A stretch of DNA of 38,141 nucleotides, taken from assembly GCA_945878115.1 (NCBI GenBank), contig CAMDVD010000037.1, forward strand, positions 1 through 38,141. The letters run 5' to 3'. A program made the position numbers and the translations under genes. The DNA comes from Chitinophaga pinensis. GTDB lineage: Bacteria > Bacteroidota > Bacteroidia > Chitinophagales > Chitinophagaceae. Shown here piece by piece: positions 7,763 through 17,500 of this stretch (position 1 is the stretch's first letter; each line of letters starts with the position of its first letter). The notes beneath the pieces are model-generated. The model saw only the letters and a list, made by a program, of their open reading frames with translations. It did no database searches and was not told where the DNA came from.

Positions 7763-9694
7763 ATGCAAAGATTAAAAACACGAGAAGTAAAAGTTGGGAG
7801 TTTATATATTGGTGGTCATCATCCAGTTAGTATTCAAACCATGACTACAACAGACACGATGGATACTCCAGCAACTGTAGAGCAATCTATTCGATGTATT
7901 GAGGCTGGCGCTCAACTGGTAAGAATAACCGCTCCCAGTAAAAAAGAAGCGGAGAATTTACTCCTTATAAAAAATGAATTAGTCGCTAAAGGTTATACTA
8001 CACCGCTGGTTGCTGATATTCATTTTACGCCCAATGCTGCCGAAATAGCGGCTCGTATTGTTGAAAAAGTGAGAGTGAATCCTGGCAATTATGTAGACAA
8101 AAAAAAGTTTGAGCAAATTGAATATACCGATCTCGAATACCAAGAAGAAATAGAACGTATTCGTGAACGATTTACACCACTTGTTTTGATTTGTAAAGAA
8201 CATGGAACTGCCATGCGTATTGGTACGAATCATGGTTCATTGAGTGATCGTATTATGAGTCGATATGGAGATACTGCCATGGGCATGGTAGAAAGTGCCA
8301 TGGAGTTTTTGCGTATTGCAAGAACATTGGATTATCATCAAATTGTGTTAAGTATGAAGAGTAGTAATCCGCAAGTGATGATAGAAGCTTACAGAACTTT
8401 GGTGAAGCATATGCAACATGAATTTGGGGAATGTTATCCTTTGCATTTGGGCGTGACGGAAGCAGGAGATGGGGAAGATGGCCGTATTAAAAGTGCTATT
8501 GGTATTGGCACATTATTGAGTGAAGGTATAGGCGATACTATTCGTGTTTCACTTACTGAAGATCCAGAATTTGAATTGCCTGTTTGTAGAGATATTATAG
8601 AAAGATGTGTGCATGAAAATATGCAGGAGGTAGACAATAGTAAGCCAACTATTCATGCATTTAATAAAACAGTTTTTGCAGGACATGCAGAAGCTTTTAA
8701 TGTACCGAGAGTTATTGCAGACATGTCTAAAATGGGAAAATTAGACCCGATGGATTTGCACCTTGTTGGCTATTCTTATAATGTGGTGGATGATAAATGG
8801 CATCTGAATGATCAAGCAGCAGATTATATTTTTTGTGATGAAGTACCTCCATTTTCATTGCCTGTTTCGCTGGGTATTCTTACCTATTATGAACAGTGGT
8901 TGCCCTATTGTGCCAATGCACATTGTTATCCTTTGTTTGATATTTTGCAATACATAGAAGGCGTGTACATCAAGCATGATAAACTTAATTTCATCATGAT
9001 GGATGCACGTCCGAATGCCTATACAGATGAGGTAAGAAAAAGAATTTTTGATGTGTTGCAAAAAGATCATCAATTCGTATTGTGTGTAAGCAGTACACGA
9101 CCACAAGCGATAGAGGACATCCGTAATTTATGCCATGCATTGCAAGAAAATAAAATCAATAATCCAGTTTGTATTATCACAGATAGTCAAGCCAACACTT
9201 TAGATAAAGCACTCATTCATTATGCTGTGGAAGCAGGCGCTTTATTTTTGGAAGGGTGCTTGCATGGCATTTGTTTAGGGTATCAATTTGGCATCAAATC
9301 AAACGCCATAGATGAGTTACACCATGAAATAAAAAAGCTAAATTCTATTTCATTCGGCATATTGCAAGCCACACGAAAACGCATTTCAAAAACCGAATAT
9401 ATTTCTTGTCCGAGTTGCGGTAGAACTTTATTCGACTTGCAAGAAACTACTGCTAAAATACGAGCAGTAACCAATCATCTCAAAGGCGTAAAAATAGCCA
9501 TCATGGGTTGTATTGTAAATGGACCTGGAGAAATGGCAGATGCTGATTTTGGATATGTCGGTAGCGGTGTTGGCAAAATAACTTTGTATAAAAATAAAGA
9601 TATTGTGAAGCGAAATATCGACAGTGAAATTGCAGTCAATGAATTAATCAATTTGTTGAAAGAGCATGGTGTATGGGTGGATGCGAGTGTGTGA
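7763..9694 (+). CDS. ispG: 4-hydroxy-3-methylbut-2-enyl diphosphate synthase, large three-domain type
   Basis: A 643-residue protein catalysing the sixth step of the MEP isoprenoid pathway, converting MEcPP to HMBPP with a [4Fe-4S] cluster. The N-terminal TIM barrel is clear (VSIQTMTTTDT, RITAPSKKEAE, LVADIHFTPNAA, VRVNPGNYVD, GTNHGSLSDR). The C-terminal cluster domain has ISCPSCGR (Cys549, Cys552) and MGCIVNGPGE (Cys583, Glu590), the three cluster cysteines and the catalytic Glu. Between them is an insertion domain of roughly 250 residues, which makes it much longer than the ~370-residue E. coli enzyme; this form is normal for Bacteroidota, Chlamydiae and plants. It is flanked by accessory genes on the same strand and appears to be its own unit. 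Confidence 0.96.
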   Translation: MQRLKTREVKVGSLYIGGHHPVSIQTMTTTDTMDTPATVEQSIRCIEAGAQLVRITAPSKKEAENLLLIKNELVAKGYTTPLVADIHFTPNAAEIAARIVEKVRVNPGNYVDKKKFEQIEYTDLEYQEEIERIRERFTPLVLICKEHGTAMRIGTNHGSLSDRIMSRYGDTAMGMVESAMEFLRIARTLDYHQIVLSMKSSNPQVMIEAYRTLVKHMQHEFGECYPLHLGVTEAGDGEDGRIKSAIGIGTLLSEGIGDTIRVSLTEDPEFELPVCRDIIERCVHENMQEVDNSKPTIHAFNKTVFAGHAEAFNVPRVIADMSKMGKLDPMDLHLVGYSYNVVDDKWHLNDQAADYIFCDEVPPFSLPVSLGILTYYEQWLPYCANAHCYPLFDILQYIEGVYIKHDKLNFIMMDARPNAYTDEVRKRIFDVLQKDHQFVLCVSSTRPQAIEDIRNLCHALQENKINNPVCIITDSQANTLDKALIHYAVEAGALFLEGCLHGICLGYQFGIKSNAIDELHHEIKKLNSISFGILQATRKRISKTEYISCPSCGRTLFDLQETTAKIRAVTNHLKGVKIAIMGCIVNGPGEMADADFGYVGSGVGKITLYKNKDIVKRNIDSEIAVNELINLLKEHGVWVDASV

Positions 9695-9696
9695 TG

Positions 9697-9726
9697 TTGG
9701 TGAAGGGAATAGTCAAAATATATTTG
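9697..9726 (+). promoter_or_regulatory. Bacteroidota promoter upstream of the DUF2442 gene at 9851
   Basis: TTG at 9697-9699, a 19-nt spacer and TATATTTG at 9719-9726, beginning directly after the ispG stop. The next gene would have a leader of about 120 nt. Confidence 0.6.
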
Positions 9727-9850
9727 AATAGAAGGAATTAGGAAAGGAAAACTTTGTACTGTAATCGACATGTTAGGCAGCATGTTTTGGAACTAGATTG
9801 CCTTTAATGAATAATATTTTATTACTTAAAAATTTTAGAAATACTACAAA

Positions 9851-10084
9851 ATGATTGCAACACATAACATAGAGAAAATAAGTTTTGATAATGATAACAT
9901 GATGATTTGTGTGGATGGTATTGAATTGAAAATTCCATTAGAGAAATTATCTAATAGATTAAAGAACGCCAAAGTTATTGAAAGAACGATGTACAAAATT
10001 TCGCCATCAGGATATGGTATTCATTGGCCATTGATTGATGAAGATTTATCCATAGAAGGTATTCTACGAGATTTTAAAAAGTAA
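9851..10084 (+). CDS. DUF2442 family small protein (stand-alone)
   Basis: A 77-residue protein. A central VDGIELKIPLEKLSNRLKNA segment, the strand YKISPSGYGIHWP and the final DEDLSIEGILRDF match the DUF2442 pattern of a dipeptide turn, a helix, a G..I.WP strand and a 'DxDLSIEGIL' end. No DUF4160 partner is found next to it, unlike the pair at 7010-7549. Function unknown. A promoter-like sequence at 9697-9726 and a weak terminator after it suggest a single-gene unit. Confidence 0.8.
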   Translation: MIATHNIEKISFDNDNMMICVDGIELKIPLEKLSNRLKNAKVIERTMYKISPSGYGIHWPLIDEDLSIEGILRDFKK

Positions 10085-10175
10085 CATGCCTATTAGCAGT
10101 TGCAAATATCCAATGTGAACTGAAAACCTATTATCCTTAAAAATAAATGTCAAATTTTAATTGCTTAGAAGAATC

Positions 10176-10194
10176 GGTTCACAGAACCTTTTTT
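10176..10194 (+). terminator. Weak terminator after the DUF2442 gene
   Basis: GGTTC (10176-10180), a 3-nt loop, GAACC (10184-10188) and then six T. The stem is only 5 bp, so termination strength is uncertain. Confidence 0.4.
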
Positions 10195-10201
10195 ATCAAT
10201 A

Positions 10202-10217
10202 GTTCGGCATGCCGAAC
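10202..10217. repeat. Perfect 16-bp palindrome
   Basis: GTTCGGCATGCCGAAC is fully self-complementary with no loop. It is the most GC-rich stretch of this intergenic region, between the DUF2442 gene and the toxin-antitoxin pair. It could be a dimeric regulator site or a degraded repeat. Confidence 0.5.
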
Positions 10218-10311
10218 AGCGGTTATTTTAATTAATTTAATATTGAGCGGAATAAAATAAATTATAAAAAGAAGGGGCGTCCTTCAGTAATCATATAGAT
10301 ATTGGTAATGT

Positions 10312-10342
10312 TTGTGCAATTTGTAAATTGTATTTATATTTG
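10312..10342 (+). promoter_or_regulatory. Bacteroidota promoter of the toxin-antitoxin pair
   Basis: TTG (in TTTG, 10311-10314), a 20-nt spacer and TATATTTG (10335-10342), 11 bases before the antitoxin ATG. This is one of the best consensus matches in the window. Confidence 0.7.
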
Positions 10343-10353
10343 AAACAAAAACT

Positions 10354-10602
10354 ATGACCACATTAGAAATAAAATCCGACTTACAAAAACGTATCAATTC
10401 CTTGGGTCGAAATAAGTTGAATGAAGTCAAAGGTTATCTTGAGAATCTAGAACAGGAAGATGTGGAGTTGATAGATTGGTTAAACTTGTCTATTGAACAT
10501 CGAAATAGAATGAATGAAAGCATTGCTCAATTGGATGCCGGTAGGTTTACACCACATGATAAAGTCATGAAAGAACTCAGAAAAATAGTAAAAAATGCCT
10601 AA
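10354..10602 (+). CDS. Antitoxin of a ParDE/RelBE-type pair
   Basis: An 82-residue, highly charged helical protein directly upstream of a RelE/ParE-fold toxin. Residues 1-30 (LEIKSDLQKRINSLGRNKLNEV) probably form the dimer or DNA-binding part. The C-terminal part, around ESIAQLDAGRFTPHDKVMKEL, has the amphipathic form seen in antitoxins that wrap the toxin and include a 'G+xxxHdeVm' motif. The ORF ends within the first codons of the toxin (8-nt overlap), typical of translational coupling. Such antitoxins usually repress their own promoter, here at 10312-10342. Confidence 0.8.
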   Translation: MTTLEIKSDLQKRINSLGRNKLNEVKGYLENLEQEDVELIDWLNLSIEHRNRMNESIAQLDAGRFTPHDKVMKELRKIVKNA

Positions 10603-10897
10603 GACTATTGTTTGGTCAGATAATGCGAAGGAAGATATTTCATCATTAGTTTATTATCTTGCAAGCAATTGGGGTAAAAAAATTGCGGACGATTATATCA
10701 CTTTAATTGCTGAATTAGTTGAACAATTTGCTGAATTTCCAAAATTATATCCAGTAATTCATACACGAAAGAAAATTAGGAAATGTGTTGTCTCTAAACA
10801 TAATACCATTTATTATCGGGAGAAAAGGGAATACGTAGAAATTATATCTGTATTTGATACCAGACAGAATCCTGATAAATTGAAGTTTGGAAAATAA
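10595..10897 (+). CDS. ParE/RelE-family toxin
   Basis: A 100-residue basic protein starting MPKTIVWSDNAKEDISSLVYYL, the usual N-terminal beta strand and two helices of the RelE/ParE superfamily. It continues with FPKLYPVIHTRKKIRKCVVSKHNTIYYREK, the beta sheet with the conserved 'R+.v..k.n.iyY' pattern, and ends in VEIISVFDTRQNPDKL, the 'i.v....tRQ.P..L' end of ParE-like toxins. From the family, it would act on DNA gyrase or on translating mRNA; sequence alone does not decide which. The start overlaps the antitoxin end by 8 nt. All conserved segments look intact, so it is probably functional. Confidence 0.85.
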   Translation: MPKTIVWSDNAKEDISSLVYYLASNWGKKIADDYITLIAELVEQFAEFPKLYPVIHTRKKIRKCVVSKHNTIYYREKREYVEIISVFDTRQNPDKLKFGK

Positions 10898-11000
10898 ATC
10901 CAACAGTCATTAAAAACATAGGCGTGTAAGGCAGACATTCAAGCACTTCGAACCCTTATCAACTTTAATAATTTTAGTTCACAAGCAATAAAATCTTCCA

Positions 11001-12311
11001 CTACACCCTCGTAATCTTCGCACCAAGGCTTCTTAAACGTGTATCAATATTTTGATAGCCTCTATCTATTTGTTCACTGTTTTGGATGATGCTTTTTCCT
11101 TGAGCAGAAAGGGCCGCAATAAGTAGTGCAAGTCCAGCTCTAATATCTGGCGACGACATGGTATTACCTCGTAAAGGGAATTGTTTGTCGAGTCCTACAA
11201 CTACCGCACGGTGTGGATCACAGAGAACTATTTGTGCACCCATATCAATTAATTTATCGGTAAAGAAAAGTCGACTCTCAAACATTTTTTGGTGAAATAA
11301 GATAGTCCCTTTTGCTTGGGTGGCAACCACTAAAGCAATACTTAATAAATCGGGTGTAAAGCCTGGCCAAGGATGATCATAAATAGTAAGTATAGCACCA
11401 TCAATAAACTTTTGAATACGATAATGTTCTTGGGTGGGTATATGAATATCGTCTTTGATTATTTCCATCTCAATACCTAGTCGCCCAAAAGTATCTGGTA
11501 TACAACCCAAGTATTTGACATTACAATTTTTGATGAGAATGTCACCTGCGGTCATGGCTGCCAAACCAATAAAGGATCCTACTTCAATCATGTCGGCAAG
11601 TACTTGATGTTCGCAACCTGTAAAGCTATCAATGTCTACACCTTGAACGGTTAATAAATTAGAACCAATACCACTGATGCGTGCGCCCATCCGATTGAGC
11701 AAGCGACAAAGCTGTTGCAAATAAGGTTCACATGCTGCATTGTAAATTCGTGTTTTCCCTTTGGCTACAATGGCTGCCATTAAAATATTTGCCGTACCTG
11801 TAACAGAAGGTTCTTCTAATAAAATATAAGTACCAACTAATTCATCTGTTTGTAAAGTAAAGAAATGTTCTTCCGTATTATATTCATATTTGGCGCCTAG
11901 TTTTTCGAATCCTAAAATATGGGTATCTAATCTACGTCTGCCAATTTTATCTCCGCCAGGTTGTGGTATATAGGCTTTTTTATATCGCGCTAACATAGGA
12001 CCTGCAAGCATTACAGCGCCTCTTAATTTACCAGATTTCTTTTTGTATTCCGGGCTGATTAGATATTCTAAATTCACTTCACGAGCTTGAAAAGAATATT
12101 TATTTGGATTGTGTTGTTCCACCTCAACGCTTAAATCGCGAAGTAAATCTATTAAAGTTCGGACATCCAATATATCCGGAATATTACTTATGGTAATTTT
12201 TTCTTTCGTCAAAAGCACGGCTGCAATCACTTGCAAGGCTTCATTTTTTGCACCTTGGGGTGTTACTTCTCCGTTGAGTGGATTACCACCAATAATTTCA
12301 AAGCTATTCAT
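11001..12311 (-). CDS. murA: UDP-N-acetylglucosamine 1-carboxyvinyltransferase with Asp in place of the active-site Cys
   Basis: A 436-residue enzyme of normal length for the first committed step of peptidoglycan synthesis (enolpyruvyl transfer from PEP to UDP-GlcNAc). Clear family segments are GGNPLNGEVTPQGAKNEAL (conserved Lys22), LRGAVMLAGPMLAR, DTHILGFEKLGA, MIEVGSFIGLAAMTAG and SSPDIRAGLALLIAAL. The active-site loop reads PQPGGDKIGRR: the position of the usual catalytic Cys (Cys115 in E. coli) is Asp121. Fosfomycin alkylates that Cys, so this enzyme is predicted to be insensitive, as known for other Asp-type MurA proteins. The ATG at 12311 is preferred over the TTG three codons upstream. 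It follows the DUF4290 gene by 47 bp, an arrangement common in Bacteroidota. Confidence 0.95.
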   Translation of the reverse strand: MNSFEIIGGNPLNGEVTPQGAKNEALQVIAAVLLTKEKITISNIPDILDVRTLIDLLRDLSVEVEQHNPNKYSFQAREVNLEYLISPEYKKKSGKLRGAVMLAGPMLARYKKAYIPQPGGDKIGRRRLDTHILGFEKLGAKYEYNTEEHFFTLQTDELVGTYILLEEPSVTGTANILMAAIVAKGKTRIYNAACEPYLQQLCRLLNRMGARISGIGSNLLTVQGVDIDSFTGCEHQVLADMIEVGSFIGLAAMTAGDILIKNCNVKYLGCIPDTFGRLGIEMEIIKDDIHIPTQEHYRIQKFIDGAILTIYDHPWPGFTPDLLSIALVVATQAKGTILFHQKMFESRLFFTDKLIDMGAQIVLCDPHRAVVVGLDKQFPLRGNTMSSPDIRAGLALLIAALSAQGKSIIQNSEQIDRGYQNIDTRLRSLGAKITRV

Positions 12312-12358
12312 ACTCTGCAATGTACTACTTCGTATAATTTACCACTATAGAAAATAGA

Positions 12359-13099
12359 TTATTTTTTCTTGAAGCGATTAAATTTATTATTTCGATTGGC
12401 ATTTGGGTTATGGTTAGGGCGAGCATTGTTTGGATTTCTATTGCCTGCATTTTGATTCATACCCATGTTTGCATTATTGTTTCGATTATTAAAATGTCGC
12501 TTGAATGGCTTTTGTGCACTCGGCATAATAGGGTTAATGGTTGGTAAGTGACCGACATCTACCGTATCTGCAAATTTAATAGCAGGATCATACACCAATT
12601 GTCCTTTACTCATGGCATTCAATTCATCTTTAATCATATCATCATGGATATTTTCTAGATGCCAATTGGAGTAAGCGACTCGCATAAATAAAGCCAACAC
12701 TTGAATATATCCAGCCTTTTTTTCTGGGTCTGTTTCTGCAATGGCTTTGTTGTACAGTTTTTCAAACTTTGCACCAAAATGATTCCACTTAATTTTTGTT
12801 TTTGGATATTTAATAGGTTCTGGCTTCTTTTGTTTTTCCGCTTGCGTAGGAATTCCGTAAGGGCTTTCCACATCCAATTCATAACCAGCAATCAAAAAAA
12901 GATGATCCCATAAAGTATGTTTATAATCTTCAATATTTTTTTGCAAAGGCGTAAGCATGCTCATCGTTTCGATAATTGCCTCAGCATTGCGTTGGCGTTT
13001 TTCTTTATCTTCTATGGTTTTTAAATGCTTCACCATGTCTTGCACACCTCTACCATATTCCTTTATTTTCATGAATTCTCTAGCTGTATTGTATTGCAT
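12359..13099 (-). CDS. DUF4290 family protein
   Basis: A 246-residue protein starting MQYNTAREFMKIKEYGRGVQDM. Residues 1-185 form a mostly helical domain with family segments including WDHLFLIAGYELDVESPYG, IKWNHFGAKFEKLYNKAI and MRVAYSNWHLENIHDD. The last 55 residues are very rich in Asn, Arg and Lys (NNRNNNANMGMNQNAG, then NKFNRFKKK) and look like a disordered, basic, nucleic-acid-type tail. The family is restricted to Bacteroidota and is typically found just upstream of murA, as here; no function is established. The basic tail is only a hint of RNA or DNA binding. Confidence 0.85.
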   Translation of the reverse strand: MQYNTAREFMKIKEYGRGVQDMVKHLKTIEDKEKRQRNAEAIIETMSMLTPLQKNIEDYKHTLWDHLFLIAGYELDVESPYGIPTQAEKQKKPEPIKYPKTKIKWNHFGAKFEKLYNKAIAETDPEKKAGYIQVLALFMRVAYSNWHLENIHDDMIKDELNAMSKGQLVYDPAIKFADTVDVGHLPTINPIMPSAQKPFKRHFNNRNNNANMGMNQNAGNRNPNNARPNHNPNANRNNKFNRFKKK

Positions 13100-13317
13100 C
13101 GTTTTTATTTTTTAAATTATTGTTGAATGATAAAATCCATTTTTAAAAATGAATCCTGCATTTTTTGACTATATGTTTTTTTCCCTCTTTTATGCAAGAG
13201 GAGGATAAATATTGTTGAAGAAGAGAAATGTTTTTCAAGTTTACAGAGAAGAAACTTAGGAAGTGCAGATTAAATTTTGCACCAAAAAAAACATGTTGTT
13301 CTTTGTAAAGAACGAAA

Positions 13318-13349
13318 CAAATGTAAGGTATTCAAATGATACAGCGCAA
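13318..13349 (-). promoter_or_regulatory. Promoter for DUF4290-murA
   Basis: On the minus strand: TTG (complement of 13347-13349), a 21-nt spacer and TACATTTG (complement of 13318-13325). It would give a leader of about 200 nt before the DUF4290 ATG at 13099. Confidence 0.5.
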
Positions 13350-13413
13350 CTAAATTTATTGTGAGATATATACTGTAGCGTATTTTTTGATAAAAAAATT
13401 AATGCTTCAGTAT

Positions 13414-13505
13414 TCGGGCGGCACTCACGCTCTCTTTCCAATCTTTTTGCTTCAGAGCAAGCAAAAAGGATTTCCATTCGATCGTTGCCGCAATACAACT
13501 GCACA
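13414..13505 (+). repeat. Dispersed GCGGCA/TGCCGC palindromic element, copy B
   Basis: The outer arms are GCGGCA (13418-13423) and TGCCGC (13486-13491). The inner hairpin is CTTTTTGCTT/AAGCAAAAAG with a 6-nt loop. It shares CAATACA and CTGCAC at its 3' end with copies A and C. It lies between the pirin and DUF4290 genes. Confidence 0.8.
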
Positions 13506-13576
13506 TACATATTATTCCTTTCCTTTCATTTTTAGTTTAGTCATGATTAGGTACAACTTGTTGAATTATTTTTTTT

Positions 13577-14293
13577 CTATACTTGCATGGGTATATCCAT
13601 CAACAACAGCTGTGCGGTAGCAGATTTTATTTGAATCTCGATGGTTGAAATCTCTGAAATACCGATAGCATCTCGTTTTCCGAGTTGTGTATTTGCTACT
13701 TCTATTTCGCCATTTATCACCATTAAATAAAATCCATTTTCATTGAGTCTAGTTGTGTATTGTATAGTTTCATTTTCTGTGAACTTCCCAATATGCATCC
13801 AAGCATCTTGGTGTATCCAACTGCCTTCATCATTCGGATTGGGTGAAATAATTTGAACGAATTTATTGAGATTGCCTTCGATGTCATATTGAATTTGATC
13901 ATAGCGTGGCGTTACATTTTTTTTATTCGGGAAAATCCAAATTTGAAAAAGAGTAACTGCTTCGGTTTTGCTGTGGTTAAATTCGCTGTGGGTTATTCCA
14001 CTTCCTGCGCTCATTACTTGTACTTCACCTGCAGAAATAATTCCTGTATTGCCCATGCTATCTTTATGCTCTAAAATACCACTAAAAGGAATGGTAATGA
14101 TTTCCATATTATCATGTGGATGCATACCAAAACCCATACTCGCTGCAACGCTGTCATCATTGAGAACACGCAATACCCCGAAATGAATTTTGCTCGGATC
14201 ATAATAGGAAGCGAAGCTAAAAGAATGATGGGCATTGAGCCATCCATGGTTGGTATGGCCTCTTTCAGAAGATTTATAGATGATGGTTTGCAT
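13577..14293 (-). CDS. Pirin family bicupin protein (YhhW-like)
   Basis: A 238-residue protein with the pirin N-terminus (RGHTNHGWLNAHHSFSFASY). The metal site is complete: HPHDNMEI (His58, His60) and HSEFNHSK (His102, Glu104) match the iron ligands of characterised pirins. The FGVLRVLNDD and SAGSGITHSE segments are also typical, and the length fits the YhhW subgroup. Some members are quercetin dioxygenases, others redox-responsive regulators; the substrate here is unknown. It is cytoplasmic (no signal peptide). A single-gene unit with a TACATTTG-like box on the minus strand at 14383-14390. Confidence 0.9.
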   Translation of the reverse strand: MQTIIYKSSERGHTNHGWLNAHHSFSFASYYDPSKIHFGVLRVLNDDSVAASMGFGMHPHDNMEIITIPFSGILEHKDSMGNTGIISAGEVQVMSAGSGITHSEFNHSKTEAVTLFQIWIFPNKKNVTPRYDQIQYDIEGNLNKFVQIISPNPNDEGSWIHQDAWMHIGKFTENETIQYTTRLNENGFYLMVINGEIEVANTQLGKRDAIGISEISTIEIQIKSATAQLLLMDIPMQV

Positions 14294-14382
14294 GTAGGGA
14301 TATTTGTGTTTAAGAAATGGGTAGGGATTTAGCTTGTAATCAAACTAATGGATTGTTTATTTTTTAGGAATAATTCAATGTA

Positions 14383-14390
14383 CAAATGTA
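14383..14390 (-). promoter_or_regulatory. TAnnTTTG box upstream of the pirin gene
   Basis: CAAATGTA on the plus strand is TACATTTG on the minus strand, 90 bases before the pirin ATG. No -33 TTG at the expected place. Confidence 0.4.
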
Positions 14391-14446
14391 GGAATTGAGA
14401 AATGAATCGGTAGTTTTAGTAGCAAGTAAAATTTATTTATTACCAT

Positions 14447-14492
14447 AAAAAAAACCGATAGGATTCTATTCAAAAAGAATTATCCTATCGGC
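14447..14492 (-). terminator. Terminator of the M4 metallopeptidase gene
   Basis: On the minus strand CCGATAGGA (14491-14483) pairs with TCCTATCGG (14463-14455), with further partial pairing inside. Eight T follow (plus-strand A run 14447-14454). It starts 25 bases after the stop codon. Confidence 0.88.
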
Positions 14493-14516
14493 TTCATTCA
14501 ACAAAATTTTAAAAGA

Positions 14517-17500
14517 CTATTGCTTTATTATTTTTTTGTTCAATATCAAAATACCTTCTTCATTAAACAATTCCATGATGTAAATTCCATTGGCAATTTC
14601 AGATAAAGAGATTTCATTTTTTTGTAAAACCACTTTAATGATTTGACCTTGCATATTTAGAATTTTGATTTTGTTTGGATTAATACCTTCAATACGAACT
14701 AAATCAGTTGTAGGATTAGGACTAATAGTGATGGAACTATTATCGATAATGTCGTTTATCCCAACGGTTTTGACATGAATAGTTTGAGACTGAGCATAGC
14801 AATCGTTAATATTATAAACAATAACACTATATAATCCATTTTGAGTGGCATTATAGTTAGCGCCTATAGCGCCGCTTATTATTGCACCATTTAAATACCA
14901 TTGATAGGAAGAGAATGGTCCACCAGTTACAGAAAGTAAAGTACCTGTATTGGTTATAACTGGCGCTGGCAAAGGATTTACAATAACATTGGTCGCTGTA
15001 GATGTTGATGTACAACCTGAACCATTTGTAATCAACACAGTATAATTTCCACTTTGATAAGCAGAGTAATAACTAAGTGTTGCACCTGATATTGGCGTTC
15101 CATTTAGATACCATTGATAACTGTAATTACTACCGCTGGTCGCATTTAATACAACCGAACTGCCTTGACAGAATGTGGTTGCTGATAATGGTGTGATGGT
15201 AGCAAATGACAAATTGACGATGGAAACAGCTGTAGTGGTAGAAGTTGCCGAGCAATTGGAACTATTAGTAATTACAACATAATAATTTCCAGCTTGTGTA
15301 GCATTGTACGTTGAAGCATTAGCACCACTAATAGGCGTACCATTTAAATACCACTGATACGTATAGCCTACTCCAGTTGAAGCACTAAAAAGAAGAGAAG
15401 AGCCATTGCAAAAAGAGGCGGTGTTAGTTGGTGAAATAGAAGCAGTAAGTGAAGGATTTACTACAACTGTCATTGATGTTGAAGTAGATGAACAGTTTGA
15501 ACTATTGGTTATAAGCACTGTATAATTACCACCTGTAGTTGCAGTATAATTACTGGTTGTCGCCCCAGTAATTGGCGTTCCGTTTAAATACCATTGATAA
15601 GAATAACCAGTACCAGACGTTGCCGTTAATACAACCGAACCACCTTGACAGAATGTTGTAGCACTAGATGGTGTGATAGCCGCCACTGGAGTAGCTACAA
15701 TTGCGATGGAAGTGGTAGCAGATGTACCTGGTGCTAAACAGCCTGATGATGAACTTACTACTACGGAATAATTTCCAGATGTAGTAGCACTATATGTGCC
15801 ATTTGTAGCACCAGAAATTGCTGTAGTTCCATTATACCATTGATAGGAAAGACTAACACCCGTGTTTGCGGTAAGTGCGATAGAATTTGGTGCACATACA
15901 TTGATGTTACCACTTGGCGTTATGGATGCAGGAGTAATACCACCTGAAGTTCCTACGATGACATTTGTTTGCGTACGAGCACTTACACAATCTGCATTTT
16001 GTAATATCCAATCATAAAAGAAATAATAGTAAGTAGCACTTCCTGCTGCATTATTTCCAGTAATACTAATAGGACCATTGGTATAAGGATAAACGGCACC
16101 AGTACTATTTCGATAAAGATTAACTGCACTGCCTGTAGCTAAACCAATTTGCATATCCGTACCAACTGGAATTGGCATATTCAAATTCACCACACTTGCA
16201 CCATTCGGGATATTCACAACAACAGTTTGAAGAGTAGTACCTGCCGAATTTTTTAGAATAATAGTTCGATTACCTGCGCTTGAAGCCATTACCCAAACTG
16301 ATTTTAAAATGGTTGGCGATGTGCAATTAAATATCATGAATCGAGTTGTATTTGTATAATTGCCACCAGCGCCTATCGTATTATTTAAAGGTCCTACGTG
16401 ATACGAAGGAGAGGTAACAACTTCTTCTGCATAATAGGTAGTACTTGCTGGCAAGAAAGGTGTTGTATAACTATTACCTGTATATACACTAGTACCTCCA
16501 GTCGCTGTAGTGTACCAACGAATAGAATCCGCTGTATTATTCGGAGTTGCAGTTATAATTGCTGAACCTGGAGCACATAATGTAGCACCAGTTGTAAGCG
16601 GTGCTGAAGGTGGGCCAACTTGGATATATGCATTTCGTACTAAAGTATCCAAACCGCAAGTTCCACCATCAACCATAAGTTTTACTGTATAAATACCAGA
16701 AGAATAAGTATGTGTTGGATTGAATGCAGTCGAATAGGTACCATCACCAAAATCCCAATTAAATGTATTTCCATTGGTACTTGTATTCGTAAAATTGACA
16801 GTTAGGCTCGTATTGCAAGATTGTAAATTATCAGCAATAAAATTGCTGGTTGTAGGACCTGCAACATAAGGTGAACCTACACATACTGTACTCCATGCAT
16901 TGGTTGTAGCTATTGTTGGCGTTGAACATCCACCATAAAGTTCTGTGGATGATACTATAGAGTAAAAACGTGCATCTGCATAATCTGCAGATGGAAAAAG
17001 ATGAACAGTCAATGTGCGGAAAGCTATGTTGGCAGCAGTGTCAGTACCTAAAGCGGTAATATTGTTTGCCAAACTTCCTGTACTTAAAAGATAGTACCAG
17101 TATATCAATGGTCCATCATTGTCATGGGGTTCACCAGATGTATTCCAATTCGGTCCTAAATAACAATTTGGTTGGCCCAAAGAAGCCGGGTTAGACATTA
17201 ATCTTATACCTACTCCATTCGGAACACCAGATGAATTACAAGTAATATCACCGCCAATTACCCAATCCCATTGGGTTGGTCTAGCATATTTTTCAATCGC
17301 TGTTCCAAACACATCACTATATGCTTCATTGAGTGCATCACATTCTTGCGTACCAGAGCTTGTTGCGCTTAAATCGGCAGTAAAATTGGTAAGTCCATGA
17401 GCGATTTCATGCCCGCAAACATCCAATGCTGTCATGGTTAAAAATCCTTGACTGAAACTGCCATCACCATAGGTCATTCTTGTTCCATCCCAAAATGCAT

